Assembly (NCBI GenBank): GCA_030592105.1
Contig: JAUVKE010000068.1
Span: 1-9,788, forward strand
Source of the DNA: Desulfobacteraceae bacterium
GTDB lineage: Bacteria > Desulfobacterota > Desulfobacteria > Desulfobacterales > BuS5
Length of the DNA: 9,788 nt
Direction: 5' to 3'
Position numbers and translations under genes: made by a program. The first letter of the stretch is position 1, and each line of letters starts with the position of its first letter. Positions 1 to 5,997 of the stretch are shown here, piece after piece. The notes under the pieces are model-generated. The model ran no database searches. It saw nothing but the letters and a program-made list of their open reading frames with translations, and was not told the origin of the DNA.

Positions 1-2
1 CG

Positions 3-332
3 AACCAGAAGCCATCTGATGCTATACCTGAAAAACATTTGGAGTTTTTTGATTCCCTTGAGTATTATTACGAAACAGAAAAATATATCTTTGTACATGC
101 AGGTTTAAAAGCACAAAAATCCCTTGCTCAACAAAAAAATTCTGACCTTTTATGGATAAGAAGAGAGTTTATAAATTCAAAATATGATTTTGGCAAGCAG
201 GTTGTCTTTGGACACACAGTTTTTGAAACCCCCCTGCTTTTGCCTAATAAGATAGGGATAGATACAGGGGCTGCTTACGGTAGAAAATTAACTTGTGTTA
301 AACTTCCGGATCTTCTGTTTTATGATGTATAG
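3..332 (+). CDS. PPP-family metallophosphoesterase (Ser/Thr protein phosphatase type), 3' end only
   Basis: This is the C-terminal 109 residues of a phosphatase whose 5' end lies outside the window; the frame is open from base 3 to the TAG at 330-332. Visible family hallmarks are a YIFVHAGL segment (the HAG motif that follows the first metal-binding motifs of PPP enzymes), a VFGHT segment with the C-terminal metal-binding His, and an IDTGAAYGRKL segment near the end. Known members are dinuclear-metal phosphatases acting on phosphoproteins or, in ApaH-like relatives, on dinucleotide polyphosphates. The earlier GDxHG, GDxxDRG and GNHE motifs are not visible because the gene is cut. A TTG at 39 is in frame but is unlikely to be the start, because conserved-looking sequence (IPEKHLEFF) continues through it. 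A strong hairpin follows the stop at once. Substrate cannot be told from this fragment. Confidence 0.85.
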   Translation, partial: NQKPSDAIPEKHLEFFDSLEYYYETEKYIFVHAGLKAQKSLAQQKNSDLLWIRREFINSKYDFGKQVVFGHTVFETPLLLPNKIGIDTGAAYGRKLTCVKLPDLLFYDV

Positions 333-336
333 TTTA

Positions 337-379
337 TGCCCGTTCGAAAATGGTTTTTTCCCCAATTTTTGAACGGGCA
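337..379 (+). terminator. Strong intergenic hairpin after the phosphatase gene
   Basis: An inverted repeat pairs 337-351 with 365-379. It has an uninterrupted GC-rich base (GCCCGTTC with GAACGGGC), then one G-U pair and an A/T stretch, giving about 15 pairs and a short loop. It begins five bases after the phosphatase stop and ends 20 bases before the SH3b start, so it probably ends or attenuates phosphatase transcription. No U-run follows the right arm (the next bases are CTATTTATGG), so it is not a classical intrinsic terminator. It may instead protect the mRNA end or partly uncouple the two genes. Confidence 0.5.
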
Positions 380-399
380 CTATTTATGGGGCATGGTTT

Positions 400-846
400 A
401 TGATAAATTATTCCGCACTTAAATATCTTTTCTTTTTTACTCTTTTTTCCCTTGTAATATGTGATTTTTCACTTGCTAATACCATTTCGGTTTCAGCTTC
501 GGTTGCAAATATACGTTCGGGACCGGGAACTAAGTATGATGTTTTGTGGCAGGTGGAGAAATATCACCCCCTTAAAAAAATAAAAGAACAAGGTTCATGG
601 TATTATTTTCAGGATTTTGAAGGGGACAAGGGATGGGTGCATAAAAAATTAGTTGGAAAAACCAAATCGGTTATTACAATTAAAAAAACATGTAATGTTA
701 GATCCGGGCCCGGCAAAAAATTCAAAGTGCTCTTCACCGTTGAAAAGGGGATTCCCTTTAAGGTTTTAAAGAGGAAAGGGGGCTGGATTAATATACAGCA
801 CTCTGATGGAGACAAGGGCTGGATATATAAAACACTGGTTTGGTGA
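400..846 (+). CDS. Secreted protein with two bacterial SH3 (SH3b) domains
   Basis: A 148-residue protein. Residues 1-26 look like a Sec signal peptide: an N-terminal Lys, a Phe/Leu-rich core at about 9-21, and likely cleavage after Ser-Leu-Ala-26. The mature protein is two tandem SH3b domains, about residues 28-86 and 91-148. Each starts with the typical ANIRSGPG / CNVRSGPG segment and ends with GDKGWV(I)-KK(T)LV, so this is an internal duplication with little else attached. SH3b domains commonly bind peptidoglycan or other cell-wall peptides, so a periplasmic role at the wall is the natural inference; there is no enzymatic domain. A weak GGGG lies 5' of the ATG. The PfkB kinase gene begins 16 nt downstream, so the two are probably cotranscribed, though nothing visible links their functions. 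Confidence 0.85.
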   Translation: MINYSALKYLFFFTLFSLVICDFSLANTISVSASVANIRSGPGTKYDVLWQVEKYHPLKKIKEQGSWYYFQDFEGDKGWVHKKLVGKTKSVITIKKTCNVRSGPGKKFKVLFTVEKGIPFKVLKRKGGWINIQHSDGDKGWIYKTLVW

Positions 847-862
847 AAATGAGGTTTGAACC

Positions 863-1849
863 ATGAAAAAAAACAGGCTGATCACCGGAATAGGCGCAGC
901 CCTTGTGGATATACTTGCAAGGCAGAGTGATGAGTTTTTAAGGGAAATAGATGCTCAAAAAGGGGGAATGACCCTTGTTGATGAAAAGGGGATGGGTCTT
1001 TTGATTGACAGGACAACCTGTGAACCTGTTGTTGTCCCTGGCGGGTCAGCATGCAACACAGTTATTGGTGTTGCCAGGTTAGGCGGCAGTGCCCGTTTTG
1101 TGGGAAAGCTTGGTGAGGATGATTATGGGCGGCTTTTTGAATCGGAACTGAAAAAAAGTAATGTTTCCCCGTATCTTGTAAAATCTTCTTCTGCAACAGG
1201 TAGAGTCCTTTCGCTTATTACTCCTGATGCCCAGAGGACCCTCTTCACCTTTCTTGGGGCATCATCTGAACCCATTGCTGAAGAAATAATCGATAACTCC
1301 TTTCGTGATTCAGCCATTGTTCAGATAGAAGGATATCTTGTTTTTAATGAAGAGCTTATTGCGGCCGCTCTTAATGCCGCAAAAAAGGCGAATGCTCTTA
1401 TCTCCTTTGACCTTGCCAGCTATACTGTTGTGGAAGAATTTAAGCTGGTGCTTCATGGTATTGTGGAGCAATATGTTGATATACTTATTGCCAATGAGGA
1501 TGAAGCCCGTGCTTTTACCGGATTTTCCGATGAAATAAAAGCTCTTAATGCCCTTTCTGAAATGGCCGATCTGGCAGTTTTAAAAGTTGGTGCGCGGGGA
1601 AGTTATATTGCAAAAGGTGGGGAGGTTATAAAAATTGAGCCTTTTGGTTCAGGTGGAGTTATTGATACCACAGGTGCTGGAGATCTTTGGGCGGCAGGTT
1701 TTCTCTTTGGCCTGGTAAACGGGTATCCCCTTGATAAGTGTGGAAAGCTCGGTTCTGTATGTGGGTATGAAGTTTGCCAGGTGGTTGGGGCTCATATTCC
1801 TGATGAAGTCTGGCCGGGAATAATAAGGATCGGAAATGAAATTACTTGA
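863..1849 (+). CDS. PfkB-family (ribokinase-like) kinase, probably adenosine kinase type
   Basis: A 328-residue protein, full length for the family. Evidence is the N-terminal GxGxALVDI segment (residues 9-17), the substrate-side VPGGSACNT segment (58-66), and the C-terminal PfkB signature DTTGAGD (268-274), in which Asp-274 is the expected catalytic base and GAG forms the anion hole. FVGKLGEDDYG (79-89) is also typical. Members phosphorylate sugar or nucleoside hydroxyls with ATP in the cytoplasm. The closing Gly-Tyr-Glu-Val-Cys-Gln-Val-Val-Gly-Ala-His stretch resembles bacterial proteins usually annotated as adenosine kinase, but the substrate is inferred and could be another sugar. The start has a GAGG Shine-Dalgarno 8 nt upstream. 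It follows the SH3b gene by 16 nt. Its last codons form the left outer arm of a long palindrome. Confidence 0.9.
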   Translation: MKKNRLITGIGAALVDILARQSDEFLREIDAQKGGMTLVDEKGMGLLIDRTTCEPVVVPGGSACNTVIGVARLGGSARFVGKLGEDDYGRLFESELKKSNVSPYLVKSSSATGRVLSLITPDAQRTLFTFLGASSEPIAEEIIDNSFRDSAIVQIEGYLVFNEELIAAALNAAKKANALISFDLASYTVVEEFKLVLHGIVEQYVDILIANEDEARAFTGFSDEIKALNALSEMADLAVLKVGARGSYIAKGGEVIKIEPFGSGGVIDTTGAGDLWAAGFLFGLVNGYPLDKCGKLGSVCGYEVCQVVGAHIPDEVWPGIIRIGNEIT

Positions 1850-1987
1850 ACGAAATTGTTTGTTTTTTGGTCCATCTACTGCGTTACATCAAAGGCCGAA
1901 TACATCAAGTATTCAACCTTTAACGCGCCTTGTATATGAACCAAAATCCTTCACAATTTTTGTCCAATTTATATAATTTCCGATCCT
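1826..1987. repeat. Nested long palindrome (REP/MITE-like element) between the kinase and TPR genes
   Basis: Four nested paired blocks lie around one centre. The outer arms are an exact 12-bp inverted repeat (AGGATCGGAAAT, 1826-1837, with its complement at 1976-1987). Next come AAATTGT 1853-1859 with ACAATTT 1953-1959, then TTTTGGTCCAT 1865-1875 with 1936-1946 (10 of 11). The core is GCGTTA 1881-1886 with TAACGC 1921-1926, followed by 1891-1903 with 1909-1921 (11 of 13), closing on a 5-base loop. The whole could extrude as a cruciform or fold as a long RNA hairpin. It has no coding capacity. The left outer arm lies inside the kinase gene and the right outer arm overlaps the candidate promoter of the TPR gene. 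It resembles dispersed palindromic repeats, but only one copy is present here. Confidence 0.65.
1950..1977 (+). promoter_or_regulatory. Candidate sigma70 promoter of the TPR gene
   Basis: TTCACA (1950-1955, five of six matches to the -35 consensus), a 16-bp spacer and a perfect TATAAT (1972-1977). It is followed by a good ribosome-binding site (GGAGG, 1997-2001) and the ATG at 2006. The elements fall in the right-hand outer part of the long palindrome, so that repeat may supply or modulate this promoter. Confidence 0.5.
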
Positions 1988-2005
1988 AAGAATAGTGGAG
2001 GAATA

Positions 2006-2701
2006 ATGGGAGAACAACGTGTATCACGAAGTAGAAAACGGGAGCTGGAAGCACCAGATGAGTTTATTACTTTTTCAGCAAGGTCCCTTGAGTATATTGC
2101 CAAGAATAAAAGATATGTAATATTTTTGGTTTCTGCGCTAGTTTTAATCTTTGCTCTTTTTTCGGCTTTAAAGCATTTTTCTAATAAAAAAGAGGAGAAA
2201 GCTTTTTTGCTTCTTTCCAAAAGTGTTAATCAATATGAGAGTCTGATAGAGAATAATGATCATGAAAAAGTTGCCATGGATGAAAATTTTGAAGAGCTTG
2301 TTGATAAATACTCTAAAAATAAGGGTGGAGAAATAGCAGCCCTTTTCTATGCTAATATTTGTTATGATTCAGGGGATTTTGATAAGGCCATAGAGCTTTA
2401 CAAAAAAGCATTGCAATATTTTAAGGATGAGCCTGATGTTTATAATCTTGCTTTAAGTGGGCTTGGCTATTCCCACGGGGAGAAGAAAGATTATGCCAAT
2501 GCCATAAAATATTTTAAAATGATTACCTCCGGCAAAAGTCTCCTCTTAAAAGATGAAGCATTTTTTAATATGGGTCTTATTTATTCCGAAACAGGTGATG
2601 CTGCTAAAAGTCTGGAGGCTTTTCAAAATATTGTAGAGAATTATCCTGAATCGATTTATATGGAGCTTGCCAAAGAAAATTGTGTAAAAAATAAGGCATA
2701 G
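2006..2701 (+). CDS. Membrane-anchored tetratricopeptide-repeat protein, YfgM-like
   Basis: A 231-residue protein. Residues 1-36 are basic and cytoplasmic (Arg/Lys-rich at 5-13). One transmembrane helix spans about 37-56, and the rest faces the periplasm. Three or so TPR units are visible: about 108-140 (AALFYANICYDSGDFDKAIE), 146-176 and 183-215 (NMGLIYSETGDAAKSLEAF), each with the Gly/Ala/Tyr spacing of TPR helix pairs. The layout of a short N-tail, single anchor and C-terminal TPR array matches YfgM-type proteins, which in Escherichia coli associate with the SecYEG translocon and periplasmic chaperones; that role is inferred here. The start is set by GGAGG five bases upstream. The gene appears monocistronic: a candidate promoter lies just upstream and a palindromic repeat begins three bases after the stop. 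Confidence 0.8.
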   Translation: MGEQRVSRSRKRELEAPDEFITFSARSLEYIAKNKRYVIFLVSALVLIFALFSALKHFSNKKEEKAFLLLSKSVNQYESLIENNDHEKVAMDENFEELVDKYSKNKGGEIAALFYANICYDSGDFDKAIELYKKALQYFKDEPDVYNLALSGLGYSHGEKKDYANAIKYFKMITSGKSLLLKDEAFFNMGLIYSETGDAAKSLEAFQNIVENYPESIYMELAKENCVKNKA

Positions 2702-2703
2702 AA

Positions 2704-2802
2704 GGTATCTGAGCAATAACACTGACACTGAGTTATAATAAATTTAAAAACCTCTGACAGCCAGAGTTTTTTAAATTTTACCATAGCTCAGTTCTGATAT
2801 CC
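2704..2802. repeat. Palindromic intergenic repeat, copy 1
   Basis: A near-perfect hairpin pairs ACTGAG 2727-2732 with CTCAGT 2787-2792 and continues inward through an A/T-rich arm (AAATTTAAAAA with TTTTTTAAATTT) to CCTCTG (2751-2756) / CCAGAG (2761-2766) around a short loop. Flanking GGTATC (2704-2709) and GATATCC (2796-2802) extend the symmetry. A clearly related sequence lies between lysA and dapF, so this is a dispersed repeat family rather than a simple terminator, although it may also stabilise the 3' end of the TPR mRNA. Bases 2803-2862 beyond it hold nothing recognisable except a TTAAGTGGG duplicated at 2836 and 2849. Confidence 0.7.
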
Positions 2803-2862
2803 TATGGCCAAAGTTCAAATCAATCCCGGTATCTTTTAAGTGGGCCTATTAAGTGGGAACAT

Positions 2863-2913
2863 AAAAAAAAAGGGCTGCGGCAATTTGCCTGCAAGCCCTT
2901 TTGTTTTTTTTTT
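2863..2913 (-). terminator. Intrinsic terminator of the tRNA transcription unit (possibly bidirectional)
   Basis: A stem with arms GGGCTGCGGCA (2872-2882) and TGCCTGCAAGCCC (2886-2898) around a tiny loop. On the minus strand it is followed by nine U (complement of 2863-2871), immediately downstream of the tRNA 3' end. On the plus strand it is followed by TTTTG and a long T run, so it could also stop readthrough from the TPR gene. Confidence 0.85.
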
Positions 2914-2988
2914 TGGAGGCGGCAATCGGATTTGAACCCGCGACTTCGACCTTGGCAAGGTCGCACTCTACCTCTGAGTTATTCCCGC
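2914..2988 (-). tRNA. Chimeric tRNA: tRNA-Gly(GCC) body with a foreign 3' end, probably from tRNA-Cys
   Basis: Read on the minus strand the 75 bases divide exactly as a tRNA: acceptor GCGGGAA, D arm ACTC/GAGT, anticodon stem CGACC/GGTCG around TTGCCAA (anticodon GCC, glycine), variable AAGTC, T arm GCGGG-TTCAAAT-CCGAT, acceptor TGCCGCC, then T and an encoded CCA. The 5' part is a standard tRNA-Gly(GCC). The 3' part does not fit it: the acceptor has three mismatches in seven (C-C, G-G, A-G) and the T stem has two mismatches plus a G-U. A glycine partner would end in CCCGC TTCCCGC. TGCCGCC pairs perfectly with GGCGGCA, a common tRNA-Cys 5' end, and CCGAT with ATCGG. The join lies within or next to the shared GGTTCAAATCC. 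It is probably non-functional as a tRNA, although promoter and terminator are intact. An assembly error is the main alternative. Confidence 0.8.
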
Positions 2989-3038
2989 TTATGGTTTGTT
3001 CTTAAAGTCAGGTGAGGTCTCCCTCACAAGTGGAGCTA

Positions 3039-3067
3039 ATTATATTTGTTTGTTAAGATAATGTCAA
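3039..3067 (-). promoter_or_regulatory. Perfect consensus sigma70 promoter for the tRNA
   Basis: On the minus strand: TTGACA (3067-3062), a 17-bp spacer, then TATAAT (3044-3039), an exact consensus with ideal spacing. The tRNA 5' end at 2988 is about 50 bases downstream of the -10 box. It lies just after the pgsA stop (3084), so the tRNA has its own strong promoter in addition to any readthrough. A 6-bp hairpin (GTGAGG/CCTCAC, 3012-3027) lies in the leader. Confidence 0.85.
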
Positions 3068-3083
3068 TGAAAAAGTAGCGTAG

Positions 3084-3647
3084 TTACCTTAAAAGTTTCT
3101 TGAACCTGATGAAATAATCGGCCCCTGACCATATTGTAAAAATCAATGCGCCCCATAACAGGACAAGCCCTATTTCATGAAAATTTATGTTAAAATATTC
3201 AAAATGAATTAACAAAGTGATACTTGCGGCTATTTGAAAGCCTGTTTTGTATTTTCCAAGCATGGATGCTGATAAATCTTCTCCGCTTGCAGCAATAACA
3301 TTGCGCAAGCCGGTTACGGCAAGTTCTCGGCCTATGATTATGCAGGCAATCCAGGCAGGAGCCCAGTTGAGGGAGACAAGCATTATAAAAGTTGATGAAA
3401 TCAGCAGCTTGTCTGCAACAGGATCCATTACCTTTCCAAGGTTTGACTCCAACCCAAATTTTCTTGCGTAAAACCCGTCAAAATAATCGGTTATAGCAGC
3501 AGCGCTGAAGAATAAAGCCGCAATAAAAGAACATATCCTGTTCGGGAAAAATAGAAAAAATATAATTAGCGGGATTGCCGCAATCCTGAATAGAGTTAAT
3601 ATGTTTGGATTGCGTAAAAGATCTGTTATTTTTTTTTTTTTTAACAT
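3084..3647 (-). CDS. pgsA: CDP-diacylglycerol--glycerol-3-phosphate 3-phosphatidyltransferase
   Basis: A 187-residue polytopic membrane enzyme that makes phosphatidylglycerol phosphate from CDP-diacylglycerol and glycerol 3-phosphate, the committed step to phosphatidylglycerol and cardiolipin. The CDP-alcohol phosphotransferase signature is complete and correctly spaced: Asp-54, Asp-57-Gly-58, Ala-61-Arg-62, Gly-71, Asp-75 and Asp-79 (DxxDGxxARx8Gx3Dx3D), the metal and CDP site. The N-terminal NILTLFRI (15-22) and about six hydrophobic segments fit PgsA, and the length is normal. The start codon is followed by 14 consecutive A (3642-3629 on this strand), giving Leu-Lys4-Ile, and there is no good Shine-Dalgarno, so translation is probably coupled to the transaldolase stop six bases upstream. 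It is the last protein gene of the minus-strand cluster. Confidence 0.93.
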   Translation of the reverse strand: MLKKKKITDLLRNPNILTLFRIAAIPLIIFFLFFPNRICSFIAALFFSAAAITDYFDGFYARKFGLESNLGKVMDPVADKLLISSTFIMLVSLNWAPAWIACIIIGRELAVTGLRNVIAASGEDLSASMLGKYKTGFQIAASITLLIHFEYFNINFHEIGLVLLWGALIFTIWSGADYFIRFKKLLR

Positions 3648-3653
3648 GCGCTA

Positions 3654-4298
3654 TTATTTTTTTGCTTTTTCCCAGTCGTTTAAAAAGGCTTTGATACCTT
3701 TGTCTGTCAGGGGATGGGCAGCAAGTTTATTTAGTACGTTAAATGGAATGGTTGCTATGTCAGCACCCATTAGTGCAGACTGCAGAACGTGCATGGGGCT
3801 GCGTATGCTGGCTACGATTATTTCGGTTTCGTAATTGTAATTTTGAAAAATTTCAACAATCTGCTCTACAATAAGCATCCCTTCATGGGATAAATCGTCT
3901 AGCCGTCCGACAAAGGGGCTCGCATAGTTTGCGCCGGCTTTAGCCGCCATAAGGGCCTGTAGGGGGGAAAAGATCAGGGTTACATTTGTTTTAATCCCCT
4001 CCTGGGAGAGTTTTCTAGTGGCTTTTAATCCGTTGGTGGTCATGGGAATTTTTACCACAATGTTATCGCTGATTTTTGCAAGATCACGGGCTTCTTTAAT
4101 CATACCTTCTGTTTCGAGGCTGATAACTTCGGCACTGATTGGCCCGTCTATTATTTTGCAGATATCAGTGATTATACTTATGAAGTCTCCACCTTCTTTG
4201 GAAATGAGACTTGGGTTGGTGGTCACCCCGTCAACCATCCCCATTTTGTTTGCTTCTACGATTTCGTCGATATTCGCGGTATCAATAAAAAATTTCAT
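3654..4298 (-). CDS. tal: Transaldolase, small (TalC/FSA-like) type
   Basis: A 214-residue TIM-barrel aldolase, typical length of the small transaldolase / fructose-6-phosphate aldolase group. It moves a dihydroxyacetone unit between sugar phosphates in the non-oxidative pentose phosphate pathway. The opening [13 protein letters not shown] and DGVTTNPSL (23-31) are diagnostic. The Schiff-base lysine is Lys-83 in VVKIPMT. Two positions that separate the activities favour transaldolase: Glu-57 (SAEVIS), where E. coli fructose-6-phosphate aldolase has Gln, and Phe-129 (SPFVGR), where that enzyme has Tyr. This assignment uses known family residues and is not a measured activity. A GGAAAA stretch about 7 nt upstream is a weak ribosome-binding site. 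It lies 21 nt after the TRASH-type gene and 6 nt before pgsA, so it is probably in the same transcript. Confidence 0.92.
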   Translation of the reverse strand: MKFFIDTANIDEIVEANKMGMVDGVTTNPSLISKEGGDFISIITDICKIIDGPISAEVISLETEGMIKEARDLAKISDNIVVKIPMTTNGLKATRKLSQEGIKTNVTLIFSPLQALMAAKAGANYASPFVGRLDDLSHEGMLIVEQIVEIFQNYNYETEIIVASIRSPMHVLQSALMGADIATIPFNVLNKLAAHPLTDKGIKAFLNDWEKAKK

Positions 4299-4319
4299 TT
4301 TAATTTTCCAGGTGTTTGT

Positions 4320-4592
4320 TTAATTGTTTTGTTCGTCCAGATATTTATCTCGGCATTTGCTGCTGCAAAAATAAAGATCCTTTCCCTTATCCTTTAAATG
4401 GATCCCGTCTCTTTTTGGGAAATAAACCTTGCAGTAAGGATCCTGAATCATCACGTCATCAATTTTGGTGGGAGGGCTGCTGAAAAAGGTTTTATTAGTT
4501 GAAATGGTTTTGGAAATGTCCAGGGCTTTAAAAAAAAATTTCAGCACCTTGAATCCAAAATATATAAAAGCTATTAAAAATAATAATCTCAT
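4320..4592 (-). CDS. Small membrane-anchored protein with a TRASH-like zinc-binding motif
   Basis: A 90-residue protein of unknown function. Residues 3-22 are a hydrophobic helix (a single anchor or uncleaved signal). Residues 49-85 form a small cysteine module: DPYC (Cys-54), 21 residues, then YFCSSKC (Cys-76, Cys-80) followed by Arg-Asp-Lys-Tyr. The spacing C-x21-C-x3-C fits the TRASH/YHS-type metal-binding fold and resembles small proteins annotated as PP0621 family. No fourth ligand is obvious, though Asp-51 or His-65 could serve. The module could bind zinc or another metal and face the cytoplasm or periplasm, depending on helix orientation. Its ATG overlaps the folK stop by four bases (ATGA), so translation is coupled to folK. 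The family call is moderate; the function is unknown. Confidence 0.75.
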   Translation of the reverse strand: MRLLFLIAFIYFGFKVLKFFFKALDISKTISTNKTFFSSPPTKIDDVMIQDPYCKVYFPKRDGIHLKDKGKDLYFCSSKCRDKYLDEQNN

Positions 4593-5089
4593 GCCAACCT
4601 ATATACTTTTTGTCCGTTTTCATCCAACTGGTCAAGAATTGTTTTTATATCTTTATGATATAAAGGGTGTAAAATGTCAGGTTCTATATCACATAGAGGA
4701 ACCAGGACAAAACGTCTTTTATGCATTCTTGGATGCGGGATGATAAGGTCAGGTGTCTGTAAAAGAATATCGTCAAAAAAGATTAAATCCAGATCTAAAA
4801 TTCTGGGTCCGAATCTGATGGGGCCGGACTTCCTCCCTGAAGTTGCCTCAATCCTTTTTAATTCATTTAAAAGTTCAAAAGGATCTAAAGCAGTTTTAAT
4901 CTTCACCGCACAATTTGCAAACCAGTCCTGATCCAGATAGTCGACGGGCTCGGTTTTGTAAAAATTTGATTCTGCATCAATAAAAATTTTATCAGTCAAA
5001 GCAAGGGCATCAATTCCTTTTTGACAGTTTGACAGTCTGTCCCCCATATTTGATCCGATGGAAATAATTGATTTGTGGTATTTTGTCAT
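4589..5089 (-). CDS. folK: 2-amino-4-hydroxy-6-hydroxymethyldihydropteridine pyrophosphokinase
   Basis: A 166-residue cytoplasmic enzyme that transfers pyrophosphate from ATP to 6-hydroxymethyl-7,8-dihydropterin, the step before dihydropteroate synthase in folate synthesis. All hallmarks are visible: the N-terminal ISIGSNMGDR (9-18), YKTEPV (44-49), the signature RFGPRILDLDLIFF (92-105) with Asp-99 and Asp-101 as the two magnesium ligands, and IPHPRMHKRRFVLVPL (117-132). Length matches stand-alone HPPK, so there is no fusion to FolB or FolP. It starts 15 nt after dapF and overlaps the next gene by four bases, placing it in the middle of the cluster. No strong Shine-Dalgarno is seen before the ATG. 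Confidence 0.96.
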   Translation of the reverse strand: MTKYHKSIISIGSNMGDRLSNCQKGIDALALTDKIFIDAESNFYKTEPVDYLDQDWFANCAVKIKTALDPFELLNELKRIEATSGRKSGPIRFGPRILDLDLIFFDDILLQTPDLIIPHPRMHKRRFVLVPLCDIEPDILHPLYHKDIKTILDQLDENGQKVYRLA

Positions 5090-5104
5090 GTTAAATATTC
5101 TTAC

Positions 5105-5932
5105 TCAATAGTTCCATGCATCTTCAAATAGTTCACCTTTATAAATTATTCTGGCGTCTCCTTCAAGGTAGACCTCATGAAAATTTCCTCCTTTTTCTTT
5201 AAAATGGATTGTCAGGACGCAGCCGCTTCGGGTTATAACATTTAAAGGGGGTTTGATTCCTCTGTTATGGGCAATAATCATTGCACTTGCAACGGATCCT
5301 GTGCCGCATGCCAGGGTCTCATCCTCCACGCCCCGTTCATATGTTCGTATTTCAATGGTGTTTTTATTTTTTATTGAAGCAAAATTTACATTTGTTCCAG
5401 CGGGTGCAAAAAGGTCGTGGAATCTTATCTCTTTTCCAAGTTTCACCAGATCAATATTATCCAGGTCATCTGTGTGTATCACCACGTGGGGGACACCTGT
5501 GTTTATTTTTCCGAGACGGGTGTGGCCGGATGATAATTCGAGTCCGAAATCAGGAATAAAATCAACGGGGTCCGTCAATTTTATTTTTACCATTTCATCT
5601 ATTATTTCGGCATTTACAATCCCTGCGACTGTTTCAAATGACATTCTTTTCCCGGTTATTTTGTTTAAAAAAGCAAAACGTGCAGCACACCTTGCCCCGT
5701 TTCCGCACATTTCAGCCAGACTTCCGTCGGAATTGTAAAAACGCCACTTAAAGTCAGCATTTTTAGAGGTTTCAATGAGAATCAGACCGTCAGCACCTGC
5801 TGACATTTTTCTTTTGCACAGGTTCATAACAAATCTGGGTAGAGAGGAGTGGGTTACAATATTTTTCCTGTTGTCGATAATTATAAAATCATTACCACTT
5901 CCGCTGAATTTGTAAAATATAATATTTTTCAT
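5105..5932 (-). CDS. dapF: Diaminopimelate epimerase
   Basis: A 275-residue cytoplasmic, cofactor-independent epimerase that converts LL- to meso-diaminopimelate, needed for lysine synthesis and for peptidoglycan cross-links. The two catalytic cysteines sit in their conserved settings: Cys-76 in AEMCGNGARC and Cys-209 in DETLACGTGS. The N-terminal FYKFSGSGNDFIIID (6-20), AGADGL (45-50) and NTGVPHVV (144-151) motifs are also present, and the two-domain length is normal. Its product is the substrate of LysA, encoded upstream on the same strand, a common pairing. About 160 nt with a palindromic repeat separate the two genes. The ribosome-binding site is weak. Confidence 0.97.
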   Translation of the reverse strand: MKNIIFYKFSGSGNDFIIIDNRKNIVTHSSLPRFVMNLCKRKMSAGADGLILIETSKNADFKWRFYNSDGSLAEMCGNGARCAARFAFLNKITGKRMSFETVAGIVNAEIIDEMVKIKLTDPVDFIPDFGLELSSGHTRLGKINTGVPHVVIHTDDLDNIDLVKLGKEIRFHDLFAPAGTNVNFASIKNKNTIEIRTYERGVEDETLACGTGSVASAMIIAHNRGIKPPLNVITRSGCVLTIHFKEKGGNFHEVYLEGDARIIYKGELFEDAWNY

Positions 5933-5997
5933 GGAACATTATCTTTTAAATGGCTGAACAGTTAGTTGGAATAGGGTTAGTTCTAATTTCAGCAATG

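Noticed and set aside
1850..2005. Insertion sequence between the kinase and TPR genes
   Set aside because: No transposase coding capacity and only about 160 bases; a palindromic element is the better description.
3012..3027. GTGAGG/CCTCAC hairpin as a pgsA terminator
   Set aside because: Only six pairs, no U-run on the minus strand, and it lies downstream of the tRNA promoter, so it is part of the tRNA leader at most.
5253..5738. 161-codon plus-strand open frame antisense to dapF
   Set aside because: It lies wholly inside a confidently identified dapF, has no recognisable domain and no ribosome-binding site; it is a shadow frame.
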